Shown here: piece after piece, positions 8,780-17,244 of the stretch
Layout of the letters: each line of letters begins with the position of its first letter
How positions within the stretch are numbered: position 1 is the stretch's first letter
Assembly (NCBI GenBank): GCA_963783445.1
Contig: CAWANP010000009.1
Span: 372,001 to 436,000 of the forward strand
DNA: 64,000 nt
Direction of reading: 5' to 3'
Origin: CAWANP01 sp963783445
GTDB lineage: Bacteria > Chloroflexota > Anaerolineae > JAAYZQ01
The notes under the pieces: model-generated
What the model was told of the DNA's origin: nothing
Seen by the model: only the letters and a program-made list of their open reading frames with translations
The model's database searches: none
Translations under genes and position numbers: made by a program

Positions 8780-9508
8780 TCAGGTACTCTGGTCTGAACT
8801 GCAGGTCGATGTGAGGGAAACACAATCTTCGCAAGGATAGCGCTCTGAGCTGCTCGCCCGGTGGTCAGCACCATAGTAGCCGGCCAGGGCCTGGTAGCGG
8901 GCGGCGCTGGCATCTGCCGCGGCTTCTGAGCGCAGGGCCGAGTAGTAGTCGCCCAGGGCGGTCCAGCGGTCCTGGCTACCGGATGCGTAGTAGTTGGCCA
9001 GGGCCTGGTAGCGGGCGGTGTCGGCATCTGCCGCGGCATTGGCGCGCAGGGCCGAGTAGTAGTCGCCCAGGGCGGTCCAGCGGTCCTGGCCACCGGATGC
9101 GTAATAGTTGGCCAGGGCCTGGTAGCGGGCGGCGCTGGCATCTGCCGCGGCATTGGCGCGTTGGGCCGAGTAGTAGTCGCCCAGGGCGGTCCAGCGGTTC
9201 TCGCTTCTGGCGGCATAGCGGCCGGCCAGGGCCTGGTAGCGGGCGGAGCTGGTGGCGGCTGCGGCCTCAGCCCTGGCCGCATAGTGCTCGCCCATCGCGC
9301 TCCAGCGGGCGTCGCTGGCGGCGATGCCGGCGTCGACACCAGCCGGCATGTGGGTGGGCTGGTGGCTCCCTGAGCCCAGGACGGCCCATAGGACGGTCAC
9401 CACAGCCAGCCAGAACAAAAACAGCCCCATCGCGATCAGCAGCCAGGCCACGGCCGCTGGCATCTGCCCCCGGGATCCAAATCGTTCGCTCGTTATCTTT
9501 CCGATCAT
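8780..9508 (-). CDS. Membrane-anchored protein with tandem YQALANYY/WTALGDYYSA repeats
   Basis: 242 residues, not recognised. ATG 9508 follows a GGGGGGAT site. An N-terminal membrane helix (about residues 15-42, AWLLIAMGLFLFWLAVV) is followed by alternating helical units ARYQALANYYASG and RWTALGDYYSALRANAAADA, repeated about four times and rich in Ala and Tyr. The tail SSERYPCEDCVSLTSTC has a CxxC. One membrane anchor plus repeats suggests a filamentous or coiled surface domain, but no function can be assigned. The DNA repeats are near identical, so copy number could vary. A decayed second copy of the 3' end lies at 14349-14492. Confidence 0.65.
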   Translation of the reverse strand: MIGKITSERFGSRGQMPAAVAWLLIAMGLFLFWLAVVTVLWAVLGSGSHQPTHMPAGVDAGIAASDARWSAMGEHYAARAEAAAATSSARYQALAGRYAARSENRWTALGDYYSAQRANAAADASAARYQALANYYASGGQDRWTALGDYYSALRANAAADADTARYQALANYYASGSQDRWTALGDYYSALRSEAAADASAARYQALAGYYGADHRASSSERYPCEDCVSLTSTCSSDQST

Positions 9509-9581
9509 GCTATCCCCCCTGTTGGTCTGTTTGCCAGTATGAACGGGGCTGGTTGGCCCTTTTCCGGTATTGAGTCTCACT

Positions 9582-9616
9582 AGACCTGTCAGGTTTCGGA
9601 AAAACCTGACAGGTCT
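9582..9616. repeat. Palindromic repeat AGACCTGTCAGGT...ACCTGACAGGTCT
   Basis: Arms 9582-9596 and 9602-9616 are near perfect inverted repeats around a short loop. Related elements with the same outer AGACCT/AGGTCT ends occur at 17192-17225 and 19955-19988. Confidence 0.8.
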
Positions 9617-9646
9617 GGCGTATGGCCTTCACTCAGGCTGGCCGGT

Positions 9647-9675
9647 TTGACAAGCGTGGTGGCCTTTGGTACAAT
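9647..9675 (+). promoter_or_regulatory. Promoter of the truncated IclR copy, now upstream of the ABC permeases
   Basis: TTGACA (9647-9652), 17 bases, TACAAT (9670-9675). The following GTTTGATTGTACGAAAA is conserved at the second IclR promoter (14642-14658, GTTTGACTGTACAAAAC) and is a candidate autoregulatory operator centred on GTAC. Confidence 0.7.
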
Positions 9676-9738
9676 CGCGTTTGATTGTACGAAAATCCCT
9701 TATGTCAGTTGGAACACACCGGAGTGGCCTGGAGGTCT

Positions 9739-9861
9739 ATGGCAGAAGCAGCTCGTGACTATACAATCCAGGCCCTGCACCACGCCCTGACCGTCCTCGA
9801 GGCGTTCCTGGAGCCCGACAAGGGGGTCCAGGGCATCAGCGAGATCGGCGTGACCCTATAG
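9739..9861 (+). pseudogene. IclR regulator N-terminal fragment
   Basis: A 40-codon reading frame (MAEAARDYTIQALHHALTVL...) with GGAGG upstream. It is nearly identical to the first 36 residues of the IclR gene at 14704, including the upstream ~90 bases, and then diverges and stops. Only the start of the winged-helix domain remains, so it cannot bind DNA as an IclR protein. It marks the left border of the ABC transporter block. Confidence 0.85.
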
Positions 9862-9948
9862 TGGTTAGGCCGAATCCCAACTACAGGACTCGGGATAAAG
9901 ACTGCAGAGTCCCTGGTTAGGCGAAATAGGCAACGAGAAGGGCCAGCT

Positions 9949-10983
9949 GTGGGCACCTACATCCTCAGAAGACTGCTGCAAGGCATTCCAACATTTATCG
10001 GCGTGACCATCATCGCTTTCTTATTGATGCTTGCCGCGCCGGGAGATCCAATCGCGATGATTACCTTCAGCCCGACCAGGGCAGACCCGGAGGTGACAGA
10101 AAGATTGCGCCGGAAGCTGGGCCTGGACCAACCGCCGTTGGTGCAGTATGTCTACTGGTTGGTTGGGAATGACTGGGCACGGGTTGATTCGGATGGCGAC
10201 GGTCAAGTCGACAGCTATGGAGAACGAAAGGGTTTGTTGCGTGGAGATCTTGGACAATCCCTGAAACATCGCCGGCCAGTCAGCGAATTGCTCATCGAGA
10301 AAATTCCGGCCACGCTGCTGCTCACCTTCAGCGCCCTGATTCTCGGCTATGGAATGGGTATTCTTCTCGGCGTCCTCGGCGCCATATATCACGACAAGAT
10401 CTGGGTGGATCAATCGGTGCGAATAGTCACGGTGATCGGTAACGCCGTGCCCCAATTCTGGCTGGGATTGATCCTGATCATCCTACTCAGCGTTCAACTC
10501 GATATCTTGCCGATGAGTGGCATGCGCGACATTACCCGGCGCGACGGGGGATTCAGTATCAAAGAAACGGTGTCGCACATGATCATGCCGGTTTTTGTGT
10601 TGTCATTGTGGACCGTCGCCTTCATTTCCCGATTCACCCGCACCAGATTGCTGGAAGTACTGGATCAAGATTTCGTGCGCACGGCCCGATCCAAGGGGCT
10701 TTCCAACCGTCGAGTGTGGTGGCTCCATGCTCTCCCCAATGCGCTGATCCCTGTCGCTACCTTTCTCGGTCCGGCCCTGGGCACTCTTCTGGCCGGGGCG
10801 GTCATCATTGAGAAGGTTTTCAGTTGGCCGGGGATGGGACGCCTGATCGTGGATGGCGTTTTCAACCGTGATTATCCGTTGGTCATGGGGTCGGTGGTGG
10901 TCGCGGCTGCCATGTTCATGGTGGGCTTGTTGATATCGGACATCCTCTACGCTATGATCGATCCTCGTATTCGCTTCGAATAG
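9949..10983 (+). CDS. Peptide-type ABC transporter permease (DppB/OppB family)
   Basis: 344 residues starting at GTG 9949 (GTGGGCACCTAC...). It begins with the typical YILRRLLQGIPTFIGV helix and has five or six membrane segments and the EAA-type loop FVRTARSKGLSNRRVW. The first external loop carries an insert, DSDGDGQVDSYGE, which looks like an EF-hand/dockerin-style calcium loop; I recall similar inserts in Chloroflexota homologues. It forms the inner-membrane channel with the permease 13 bases downstream. No ATPase genes are nearby, so the importer must use subunits encoded elsewhere. The nearest upstream promoter is that of the truncated IclR copy. Confidence 0.9.
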   Translation: MGTYILRRLLQGIPTFIGVTIIAFLLMLAAPGDPIAMITFSPTRADPEVTERLRRKLGLDQPPLVQYVYWLVGNDWARVDSDGDGQVDSYGERKGLLRGDLGQSLKHRRPVSELLIEKIPATLLLTFSALILGYGMGILLGVLGAIYHDKIWVDQSVRIVTVIGNAVPQFWLGLILIILLSVQLDILPMSGMRDITRRDGGFSIKETVSHMIMPVFVLSLWTVAFISRFTRTRLLEVLDQDFVRTARSKGLSNRRVWWLHALPNALIPVATFLGPALGTLLAGAVIIEKVFSWPGMGRLIVDGVFNRDYPLVMGSVVVAAAMFMVGLLISDILYAMIDPRIRFE

Positions 10984-10996
10984 GGCAATCCTACCA

Positions 10997-11914
10997 ATGA
11001 CTGACTCAAATGTAGCAAAGTTGGAGGGAAATGGCCCCCGGCCGGCCCGGAAGTTATGGCAGAACGCCGTACTGCATATCCTGCGAGACAAACTGACCCT
11101 GGCGGCGATCTTGGTTCTGGGGATCATGACCGTGCTCTGCATTTTCGGGCCGCCTGTGGTTGAGAATGTGCTGGAACTCGACGTGAACCGGATCAACGTG
11201 CCCAACAAGTTTCAATCTCCGGGCGTAACTGTGCACATTCTGGGAACCGATCACCTGGGACGCGACCAGTTGATCCGTTTGCTTTATGGCGGGCGCGTTT
11301 CGCTGGCGATTGCCTATAGCGCCAGTTTCATGGCCATTCTTATCGGTGTGGCCCTGGGGCTTGTCTCCGGCTTCTATGGCGGTAGATCTGATGATCTGAT
11401 CACCTGGATAGTGACCACCCTGAGTTCCGTGCCGCCCCTGTTTTTGATGTTGATCGCTGCAGCGCTTTGGGCCCCTTCGGCGGGATTGCTGATTATCATT
11501 CTGGCGCTATTGGGTTGGATTGGGACCTGCCGCCTGGTCCGTGGCGAGGTGCTCTCGCTGAAAGAACGCGAATACGTTGAGGCGGCGCGGGCGGTGGGCG
11601 CGTCCAATTCCCGTCTGTTGGTCGTCCACATCCTGCCCAATGTGCTCCCTATCGTCATTGTTACCATGACCATCATCGCCGGAAACCTGATCCTGATTGA
11701 ATCCGGGCTTAGTTTTCTGGGGGTAGGCGTGCAGCCACCGACGCCAACCTGGGGGAACATGCTGACCGATTCGCGTTCCTATTTCAACATCGGAACCCAC
11801 CTGGTGATCTGGCCGGGGATATTGATCATGGTTACCGTACTCTGTTTCTATCTGGTGGGCGATGGCTTGCGCGATGCGCTGGACCCGCGCAGTTCCTGGC
11901 GATTGGCAGAGTAA
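10997..11914 (+). CDS. Peptide-type ABC transporter permease (DppC/OppC family)
   Basis: 305 residues with the N-terminal DppC extension, a first membrane helix (LAAILVLGIMTVLCIFGPP), the HILGTDHLGRDQ motif and the EAA loop EYVEAARAVGASNSRL. It is the second half of the permease pair with the preceding gene and is followed by a strong hairpin at 11920-11951. The solute-binding protein lies convergently downstream. Confidence 0.92.
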   Translation: MTDSNVAKLEGNGPRPARKLWQNAVLHILRDKLTLAAILVLGIMTVLCIFGPPVVENVLELDVNRINVPNKFQSPGVTVHILGTDHLGRDQLIRLLYGGRVSLAIAYSASFMAILIGVALGLVSGFYGGRSDDLITWIVTTLSSVPPLFLMLIAAALWAPSAGLLIIILALLGWIGTCRLVRGEVLSLKEREYVEAARAVGASNSRLLVVHILPNVLPIVIVTMTIIAGNLILIESGLSFLGVGVQPPTPTWGNMLTDSRSYFNIGTHLVIWPGILIMVTVLCFYLVGDGLRDALDPRSSWRLAE

Positions 11915-11919
11915 CTGTA

Positions 11920-11951
11920 AACGGCCTCACCAGTCTTCTGGTGAGGCCGTT
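11920..11951. terminator. Bidirectional hairpin between convergent genes
   Basis: Perfect 14-base arms AACGGCCTCACCAG and CTGGTGAGGCCGTT with loop TCTT, starting 5 bases after the permease stop and 31 bases before the end of the convergent binding-protein gene. There is no strong T tract on + and a short TTT on -, so it may serve both directions. Confidence 0.75.
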
Positions 11952-11982
11952 GAAACACCTTCACGAATAGCGCGCCTGGCGC

Positions 11983-13761
11983 TTATTCCTCGATGGTCCA
12001 TTCATGCGGATGATCTAGGTAGCCATAGTACACCCAGGTTTCCCCCGGTTCGAAATTGCCGAGTCGTTTGTTGCTCACGTGGAACATGTTGGGCACAAAG
12101 AGCCAGACATAGGCCACATCCTCGTGGGTAATGCGCTGGATTTCGTGGTAAAGCTCAGCCCGATCTTCAGTGGCGCATCCTGGTACCGAACGCGCCTCAT
12201 CAAGCAGCGCATCTACTTCGGGGTTGACGTACGATGTGATGTTATTGCCAGAACCGGGGGTATCCTCGCGGCTAAGCACCAGGCTGCCAAAGGTATTCGG
12301 TTCGGCGGCTGCAGAATCGCTGTTGGTCATCGGTGTGGCGTCAAACTTTTGTCCGAAGTAAACCTCTTCGATGTAGTTTCCCCATTCTAGATGATCTACA
12401 GAGACGTCGAAACCGATCTGATTCAGTTGGTCCTGGATAACCAGGGCCTCGGTCTCGAACATCTGCAGGATAGAGCTGTAGGAAATGGTGAAAGCCAGAG
12501 GTTCACCATCCTTCTCGCGCACACCGTCGCCGTCACCATCGACCCAACCGGCCTCCTCAAGCAAGGCCATGGCCGCATCTGGATCGTAAGGATAGGGTGA
12601 GAGGTCATGGTTATAGGCCCAGCCTGAAATCGGGCTCACTATGCCCACCAGCGGCGTGCCACCGTCTGGGCCCATCGCATCGATCAGGTCCTGGACGTTG
12701 ATGCCCATGGCAACCGCCTGGCGCACGCGTACGTCGCCGAAGAGCGGGTGCGGGGTCTGCTCAACCGGATTTCCATCTTCATCATAGGCGGGCTGGGGAT
12801 CGTTGGGATCAGCCCAGTTCAGGGCCAGGAAACCGACCGAAGTCTGCGGGTATGATTCCCATTGCAGGTCGTCCCTGTTGGTAATCTGCTGGAACAGATC
12901 CCCCTGCATGGTCATATAGTCAACTTCCCCAGCCTGGATCGCCTGGATGCCGATGGTGGCATCCTCCATAACCCGGTTGACCAGATTGGGAATGGCCGGT
13001 GCGCCGCCCCAGTAGTCCGGATTGGCGACGAAGGCCTCAAACTCGGTTGGCGCCCAATCGTCGAGCATGTAGGGGCCCCCGCTGATAGTGGGGTTCATGT
13101 TGAAACCACTACTCTCAAAATCACTGAAATCCGCCGCGTATTTGTGCGACGGCAGGAGCCGGATGCTGCTGAGACCAGACAGGAAGGCGCAGTTGATCTC
13201 GCTCAGAACAATCTCGTAAGTCTTTTCGTCAATGATGTTGACTTCCACAATCTGTTCGACCACCGATTCGTAGACAGTTTCGATGTCCGATTGAATCGCC
13301 TCGATCATGAATTTCACGTCGGCCGAACTGATCGGTGTCCCGTCGCTCCAGACAGCGTCCTCAAGGATGTGGAAGGTGTAGGTCAGAGAATCCTCAGAGA
13401 CCTCCCAGGTCTGAAGTCCAGGGACCGGTGCTCCGGTGGTTTCATCTGTGTTGATCAGCGCGGGCCATAGCAGGCTCCGCGCTTGAAGTGAGGCGCCGTC
13501 ACTGGTGAGTGCCGGGTTCCAGGAAGTCAGGTTCCCCATATTACGAATGACCATGGTCGCTCCTGGCCCTTCTGGCTCGGGGGTCACCTCAACGACCACG
13601 GTCTCAACGACCGTCTCCTGCTCGACGACGGTCTCGACGACCGTCTCTTTCTCGGTGACGATCCGGGTGACCTCGACTTCCTGCCCGCCACAAGCGGTCA
13701 GCACCATGCTGAAAAGCAGCACAAGCAGCATCAACCAACTTAATTTGCGTATTGCTTTCAC
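11983..13761 (-). CDS. Peptide/nickel-type ABC transporter solute-binding lipoprotein (SBP family 5)
   Basis: 592 residues. I chose GTG 13761 because AGGAGGAGAAAA precedes it and it begins a lipoprotein signal (KLSWLMLLVLLFSMVLTACGG, lipobox LTAC). After the Cys comes a low-complexity linker with repeated TVVETVV and VEVT units, a pattern I associate with Chloroflexota binding proteins. The body is a DppA/OppA-type domain (PGLQTWEVSEDSLTYTF, WSDGTPISSADVKF, VRQAVAMGIN). It would deliver an oligopeptide or other ligand to the permeases encoded convergently. The -35/-10 at 14165-14193 is the best promoter found, implying a leader of about 400 bases. Confidence 0.9.
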   Translation of the reverse strand: MKAIRKLSWLMLLVLLFSMVLTACGGQEVEVTRIVTEKETVVETVVEQETVVETVVVEVTPEPEGPGATMVIRNMGNLTSWNPALTSDGASLQARSLLWPALINTDETTGAPVPGLQTWEVSEDSLTYTFHILEDAVWSDGTPISSADVKFMIEAIQSDIETVYESVVEQIVEVNIIDEKTYEIVLSEINCAFLSGLSSIRLLPSHKYAADFSDFESSGFNMNPTISGGPYMLDDWAPTEFEAFVANPDYWGGAPAIPNLVNRVMEDATIGIQAIQAGEVDYMTMQGDLFQQITNRDDLQWESYPQTSVGFLALNWADPNDPQPAYDEDGNPVEQTPHPLFGDVRVRQAVAMGINVQDLIDAMGPDGGTPLVGIVSPISGWAYNHDLSPYPYDPDAAMALLEEAGWVDGDGDGVREKDGEPLAFTISYSSILQMFETEALVIQDQLNQIGFDVSVDHLEWGNYIEEVYFGQKFDATPMTNSDSAAAEPNTFGSLVLSREDTPGSGNNITSYVNPEVDALLDEARSVPGCATEDRAELYHEIQRITHEDVAYVWLFVPNMFHVSNKRLGNFEPGETWVYYGYLDHPHEWTIEE

Positions 13762-14348
13762 TTTTCTCCTCCTAGATTCTGTAAATGAGCTTGTCGTCCT
13801 CATGGTGAATAGCGCAAGATTGCTTAGCAGCATCACCTCCTCGTCCAAGGGTCCGCAGCGCAGGGAGGAGCCGGGTACCCGCCCATAACCCATACTCCAG
13901 GGCTTTGCTACGCCCAATTCGGCCTGTGATGTTCACAACATAGGGGTAGGTGTTGCGTCTGACACACAACCGGATCAACGTGACGCGATCGCCGTCTGCG
14001 TATCAAGGCGCAACGCTGCGACAGAAGAACCGTGTACGACAATACACACCAGAATCTTGAGAAGCACGCACACTTTTTGTAGCTACCAGCAGACGAGGTG
14101 CCAACTAAGGAGGCACCGCTTTCCGCCCGCGAAACTGCGGGCCTCACATTTCTTAGGCTACACTATTTTACCTGATAAACACCGAACGGTCAATTATCGA
14201 CGAAAAAGAAACAGGCTAGGGCATGCCGGCAACTATGGAACTTGCAGTCCAGTACCGGGATCGGGAAACCTTCGCAGGATTGGTTCTACCAGCGACTCGC
14301 TGACCAATCCTTGCGAAGGTTCTGTCGTAGAGGTATATCAAGCCAGAT
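13762..14348. other. Gene-less region: long leader of the binding-protein gene and repeat debris
   Basis: No protein with family features or codon logic was seen. It holds the leader between the - strand promoter at 14165-14193 and the GTG at 13761. At 14272-14319 an imperfect palindrome built on AACCTTCGCAGGATTGGT and its complement is seen. Confidence 0.4.
14165..14193 (-). promoter_or_regulatory. Promoter candidate for the solute-binding lipoprotein
   Basis: On the - strand TTGACC (14188-14193), a 17-base spacer and TAAAAT (14165-14170). It is the best -35/-10 pair in the gap upstream of the GTG at 13761. Confidence 0.55.
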
Positions 14349-14492
14349 TCAGGCCCTCTGGACCGAGCCGCAGGTGACTGCAAGGCCAACACACGCTTCG
14401 CAGGGATAGCGCTCGAAGCTGCCCACCCGGAGGTCGGCGCCATAGTAGTTGGCCAGGGCCTGGGTGCTGTCTTTGCCGGTATGAACGGCGCT
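14349..14492 (-). pseudogene. Remnant of a second copy of the YQAL-repeat membrane protein
   Basis: The - strand reads QALANYYGADLRVGS, then FERYPCEACVGLAVTC and a stop, clearly the C-terminus of the protein at 8780-9508 (YYGADHRASSSERYPCEDCV). Immediately upstream, 14472-14492 matches the 5' flank of that gene (9530-9550) at about 19 of 21 bases, so nearly the whole coding region has been deleted and its ends joined. Confidence 0.75.
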
Positions 14493-14568
14493 GAGCGAGC
14501 GTCCTTCGACAGGCTCAGGATGCCTTCGCAAGCATCCTGAGCCTGTCGAAGGAGCCTCCGCTCGCTCC
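14493..14568. repeat. Palindromic repeat TCCTTCGACAGGCTCAGGATG and complement
   Basis: A 21-base arm (14502-14522) is matched by GCATCCTGAGCCTGTCGAAG... (14532-14553), with outer GAGCGAGC/GCTCGCTC arms. I recall this as a very widely distributed bacterial intergenic repeat. Only one copy is present here. Confidence 0.75.
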
Positions 14569-14611
14569 TCCCGTGCAAATGAGGTTGCCCTAACCTTGAC
14601 CCAGCCCTGTA

Positions 14612-14640
14612 TTGACATGAGCAGCAGTCTCTGATATAAT
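14612..14640 (+). promoter_or_regulatory. Consensus promoter of the intact IclR gene
   Basis: Perfect TTGACA (14612-14617), 17 bases, perfect TATAAT (14635-14640), followed by the conserved GTTTGACTGTAC segment shared with the truncated copy at 9676-9690. Confidence 0.85.
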
Positions 14641-14703
14641 CCCGTTTGACTGTACAAAACACCTTTTTGTCAGATGGAACACAGCGGAGTGCCAAAGAGG
14701 CAT

Positions 14704-15595
14704 ATGGCAGAAGCGGCTCGTGACTATACAATCCAGGCCCTGCATCACGCGCTGGCCGTCCTCGAGACCTTCCTGGAGCCCGACAAGGTGGTCCAGGGGA
14801 TCAGTGAGATCAGCGAGGCCCTGGATCTGAACAAGAGCCGCGTGTTTCGCATCCTCAATACGCTGGAGCAGCACCATTTTGTCCAGCGCGATCCCGAGAC
14901 CAAGCGGTACCGGCTGGGCGTGGCCCTGATGGTTTTTGGCGAGACGGCGCGCCAGAGACTGGAGGTCGTCCAGGTGGCGACCCCCGTTCTGGACGCGCTG
15001 GCCGAACAGTCGGAGGAGACGGTCCACCTGGGCGTACTCGATGGCGACGAGTCGGTCTGTGTGGCCAGGCGGGTGAGCGCCCACAGCGTCCGCCTGTACG
15101 CCGAGGTCGGGCGGCGGGCGCCGCTGCACGTGGGCGGCGTGCCCAAGGTGCTGCTGGCCTATCTGCCCCCCGAGGAGCGGGAGTCGATCCTGCATGCTGG
15201 GGCGCATTGCCCTCATGACCGATCAGACCGTTACGGACCCGGATGAGCTGGAAGAGATCCTGGCCCAGATCCGCCGCGACGGCTACAATGTCTCGGTGGG
15301 CGACCTGGACCCGGCGGTCCACTCCATCGCCGCGCCCATCCGCGACCACGCGGGCCGGGTTGTGGCCGCGGTGAGCGTTGCCGGTCCCAGCCACCGCTTC
15401 CCGCCGGCCAAGGTCGAGAGCACAGTCCAGCTTGTGCGCCGCTCCGCAGCCGAGATCTCATGTTTGTTGGGCCACAGGCCGGCGGCCGGGGAATGGGCAA
15501 AGAGCGAGCTTGGACCAGACGCTGCGTGGTCCGAGGTACGGCAGCCAGCAAGAGCGTCTCTAGCAGTTGGACCGCCCCCTTCCCCGGGGGCATGA
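14704..15595 (+). CDS. IclR-family transcriptional regulator, with one frame break
   Basis: About 296 residues across a frame change near 15199-15215. The first part holds the winged helix (VQGISEISEALDLNKSRVFRILNTL) and the beginning of the effector domain. The frame then shifts, and the rest (ALMTDQTVTDPDELEEILAQ, GDLDPAVHSIAAPIRDHAG, AAVSVAGP) continues in the next frame. Removing one G from the GGGG run at 15199-15202 would join them. ATG 14704 is preferred because the same start, with GGAGG before it, is kept in the truncated copy at 9739. Members sense small catabolites and control adjacent operons; the peptidase genes directly downstream are the likely targets. The C-terminal ~35 residues look unstructured. 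Confidence 0.8.
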
Positions 15596-15640
15596 GCAAG
15601 AGGTACCCTGTTACCAGTATCCAGCATCCAGGAGGAGATC

Positions 15641-17065
15641 GTGTCAGCATTGGAAAAAGTCCACGGGCACATTGAAGGTCATTTTGACGAACACCTGGAG
15701 CGGGTCAAGGACTTTGTCCGGCAGCCCTCCATCAGCGCCGACGGCACGGGCATGGCCGAGATGGCCGAGTTGGTGGCCGCGCAGATCCGGGAGGCGGGCG
15801 GCGAGGCCGAGATCGTGCCCACACCGGGCTACCCGGTGGTTTACGGCGAGATCGACGCCGGCGCGCCCAAGACATTGCTGGTCTATGGCATGTACGACGT
15901 CCAGCCGGTGGTGGGCGAGACGTGGGACGTCTCTGATCCCTTTGGCGGCGAGGTCCTGGACGACCCGACCCAGCTCGCCGAGATCCTTCCCGGCCTGGGC
16001 CCCAGCCTGGTCAACCGGGGTATCTTTAATAGCAAAGGGCCCCTGATCGGCGTATTCAACGCACTGCAGAGTTTTCGGGCCACGGGTGAGCCCTACCCCG
16101 TCAACCTCAAGTTCATGGTCGAGGGTGAGGAGGAGATGGGCAGCCGCAACCTACCGGGCTTTGTCGAGTCCTACAAGGAGCGCCTGCAGGCCGACTTTGC
16201 TTTCTTTGGCTTTTACGCCCAGGATGTCAAGGGCAAAGTGATCATGCACCTGGGTGTCAAGGGCATCCTTTTCATGGAGCTGATCGCCCGCGGCGGCGAT
16301 TGGGGCGGGCCGACTACGCGCGGCATCCATGGCTCCAACGCCGTCTGGTTCCACAGCCCCACCTGGGCGCTGATCCAGGCGCTGTCCAGCATGTTTACCC
16401 CGGACCAGAAGCACATCCTCATTGACGGTTTTTACGATGACATCGTCTCACCCTCGGCCGAGGACGAGGATCTGCTGCTGCGGCTGGCGGAGACCCTTAC
16501 GCCGGAGGCGCAACTGGAAGTGAACAACGTGCGCCGCTACAAGTACGACCTGGATGGCGCGGACCTGATGCGCAAGTATCTCTACCAGCCTACCCTCAAC
16601 ATCGATGGCATCATCTCGGGCCACACGGCCGAGGGCACCAAGACGCTGCTGCCCCACGAGGCGCGGGCCAAGGTCGACATCCGCATGGTGCCCAATATGC
16701 GCCCGGAGCGCATGCTGCAATTGCTCAAGGACCACCTGGAACGGCATGGGTATGGGGACCAGATCGAGGTCCATGTCGAGGACTCGTACCCGCCGGCCAA
16801 GATCCGCCTGAATGGCAACCCAGCCGGCGAGGCGCTGCTCAAGAGCTACCGCGACCTGGGCTACGAGCCCGAGATCTGGCCCCACCTGGCCGGCTCGGCG
16901 CCCTTTTACCTCTTTACCGAGGTGCTGGATATCCCTACAGCCATGGGCGGGCTGGGTCACGGCGCCCGGGCGCACAGCCCCAACGAGTACGTCACCCTGG
17001 AAGGGATGAAAGCGTACGAAAAATCGGTGGCCGCCTTCCTGCTGAACCTGGGAGATGCTGGCTGA
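15641..17065 (+). CDS. M20-family dipeptidase-like protein with altered metal ligands
   Basis: 474 residues, GTG start 15641 after AGGAGGAGATC. The fold is that of the carnosinase/CNDP branch of M20: catalytic domain, inserted lid domain (about 215-360) and catalytic C-terminus (GLGHGARAHSPNEYV keeps the last His). Two metal positions differ from carnosinases: YGHxDVQP is YGM84YDVQP and the bridging Asp of RGATDNKG is Asn130 (RGIFNSKGPL). The EGEEEMGS acid pair remains. I recall relatives with the same YGMYDVQP/NSKG signature, so this is probably a subfamily trait and not damage. Whether it is an active peptidase is open. First enzyme gene downstream of IclR. Confidence 0.85.
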   Translation: MSALEKVHGHIEGHFDEHLERVKDFVRQPSISADGTGMAEMAELVAAQIREAGGEAEIVPTPGYPVVYGEIDAGAPKTLLVYGMYDVQPVVGETWDVSDPFGGEVLDDPTQLAEILPGLGPSLVNRGIFNSKGPLIGVFNALQSFRATGEPYPVNLKFMVEGEEEMGSRNLPGFVESYKERLQADFAFFGFYAQDVKGKVIMHLGVKGILFMELIARGGDWGGPTTRGIHGSNAVWFHSPTWALIQALSSMFTPDQKHILIDGFYDDIVSPSAEDEDLLLRLAETLTPEAQLEVNNVRRYKYDLDGADLMRKYLYQPTLNIDGIISGHTAEGTKTLLPHEARAKVDIRMVPNMRPERMLQLLKDHLERHGYGDQIEVHVEDSYPPAKIRLNGNPAGEALLKSYRDLGYEPEIWPHLAGSAPFYLFTEVLDIPTAMGGLGHGARAHSPNEYVTLEGMKAYEKSVAAFLLNLGDAG

Positions 17066-17077
17066 TCAGGTTTGCAC

Positions 17078-17150
17078 CGCAGAGCCGCAGAGATCGCAGA
17101 GGAATTCAGGTTAAGAACCTCTTTTTCTCCATGTTCTCCGTAGCCTGCCC
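17078..17150. repeat. Dispersed repeat, ACCGCAGAGCCGCAGAG and inverted arm
   Basis: Left arm GCACCGCAGAGCCGCAGAG (17079-17097), right arm containing TTCTCCATGTTCTCCGTAG (17128-17146), in opposite orientation. Same family as 1906, 18017 and 63306. Confidence 0.65.
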
Positions 17151-17191
17151 CGAGTCCCTCGAAAGGTCTCTGTGTTTGGCCGCACTAGAAA

Positions 17192-17225
17192 AGACCTAAC
17201 AGGTTGAGAAAAACCTGTCAGGTCT
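17192..17225. repeat. Palindromic repeat AGACCTAACAGGT...ACCTGTCAGGTCT
   Basis: Same family as 9582-9616 and 19955-19988, with one arm slightly diverged. It lies just before the ribosome site of the racemase gene. Confidence 0.75.
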
Positions 17226-17244
17226 ATCGTCGAGGAGGATGAAT

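Noticed and set aside
7400..9300. Regularly spaced repeats that could suggest CRISPR or satellite DNA
   Set aside because: They are in-frame protein repeats (WNTF blades and YQAL/WTALGDYY units) inside two genes.
8698..9339. Pro/Thr/Arg-rich open frame over the YQAL-repeat gene
   Set aside because: Same-strand shadow in another frame created by the DNA repeats; no start signal or plausible fold.
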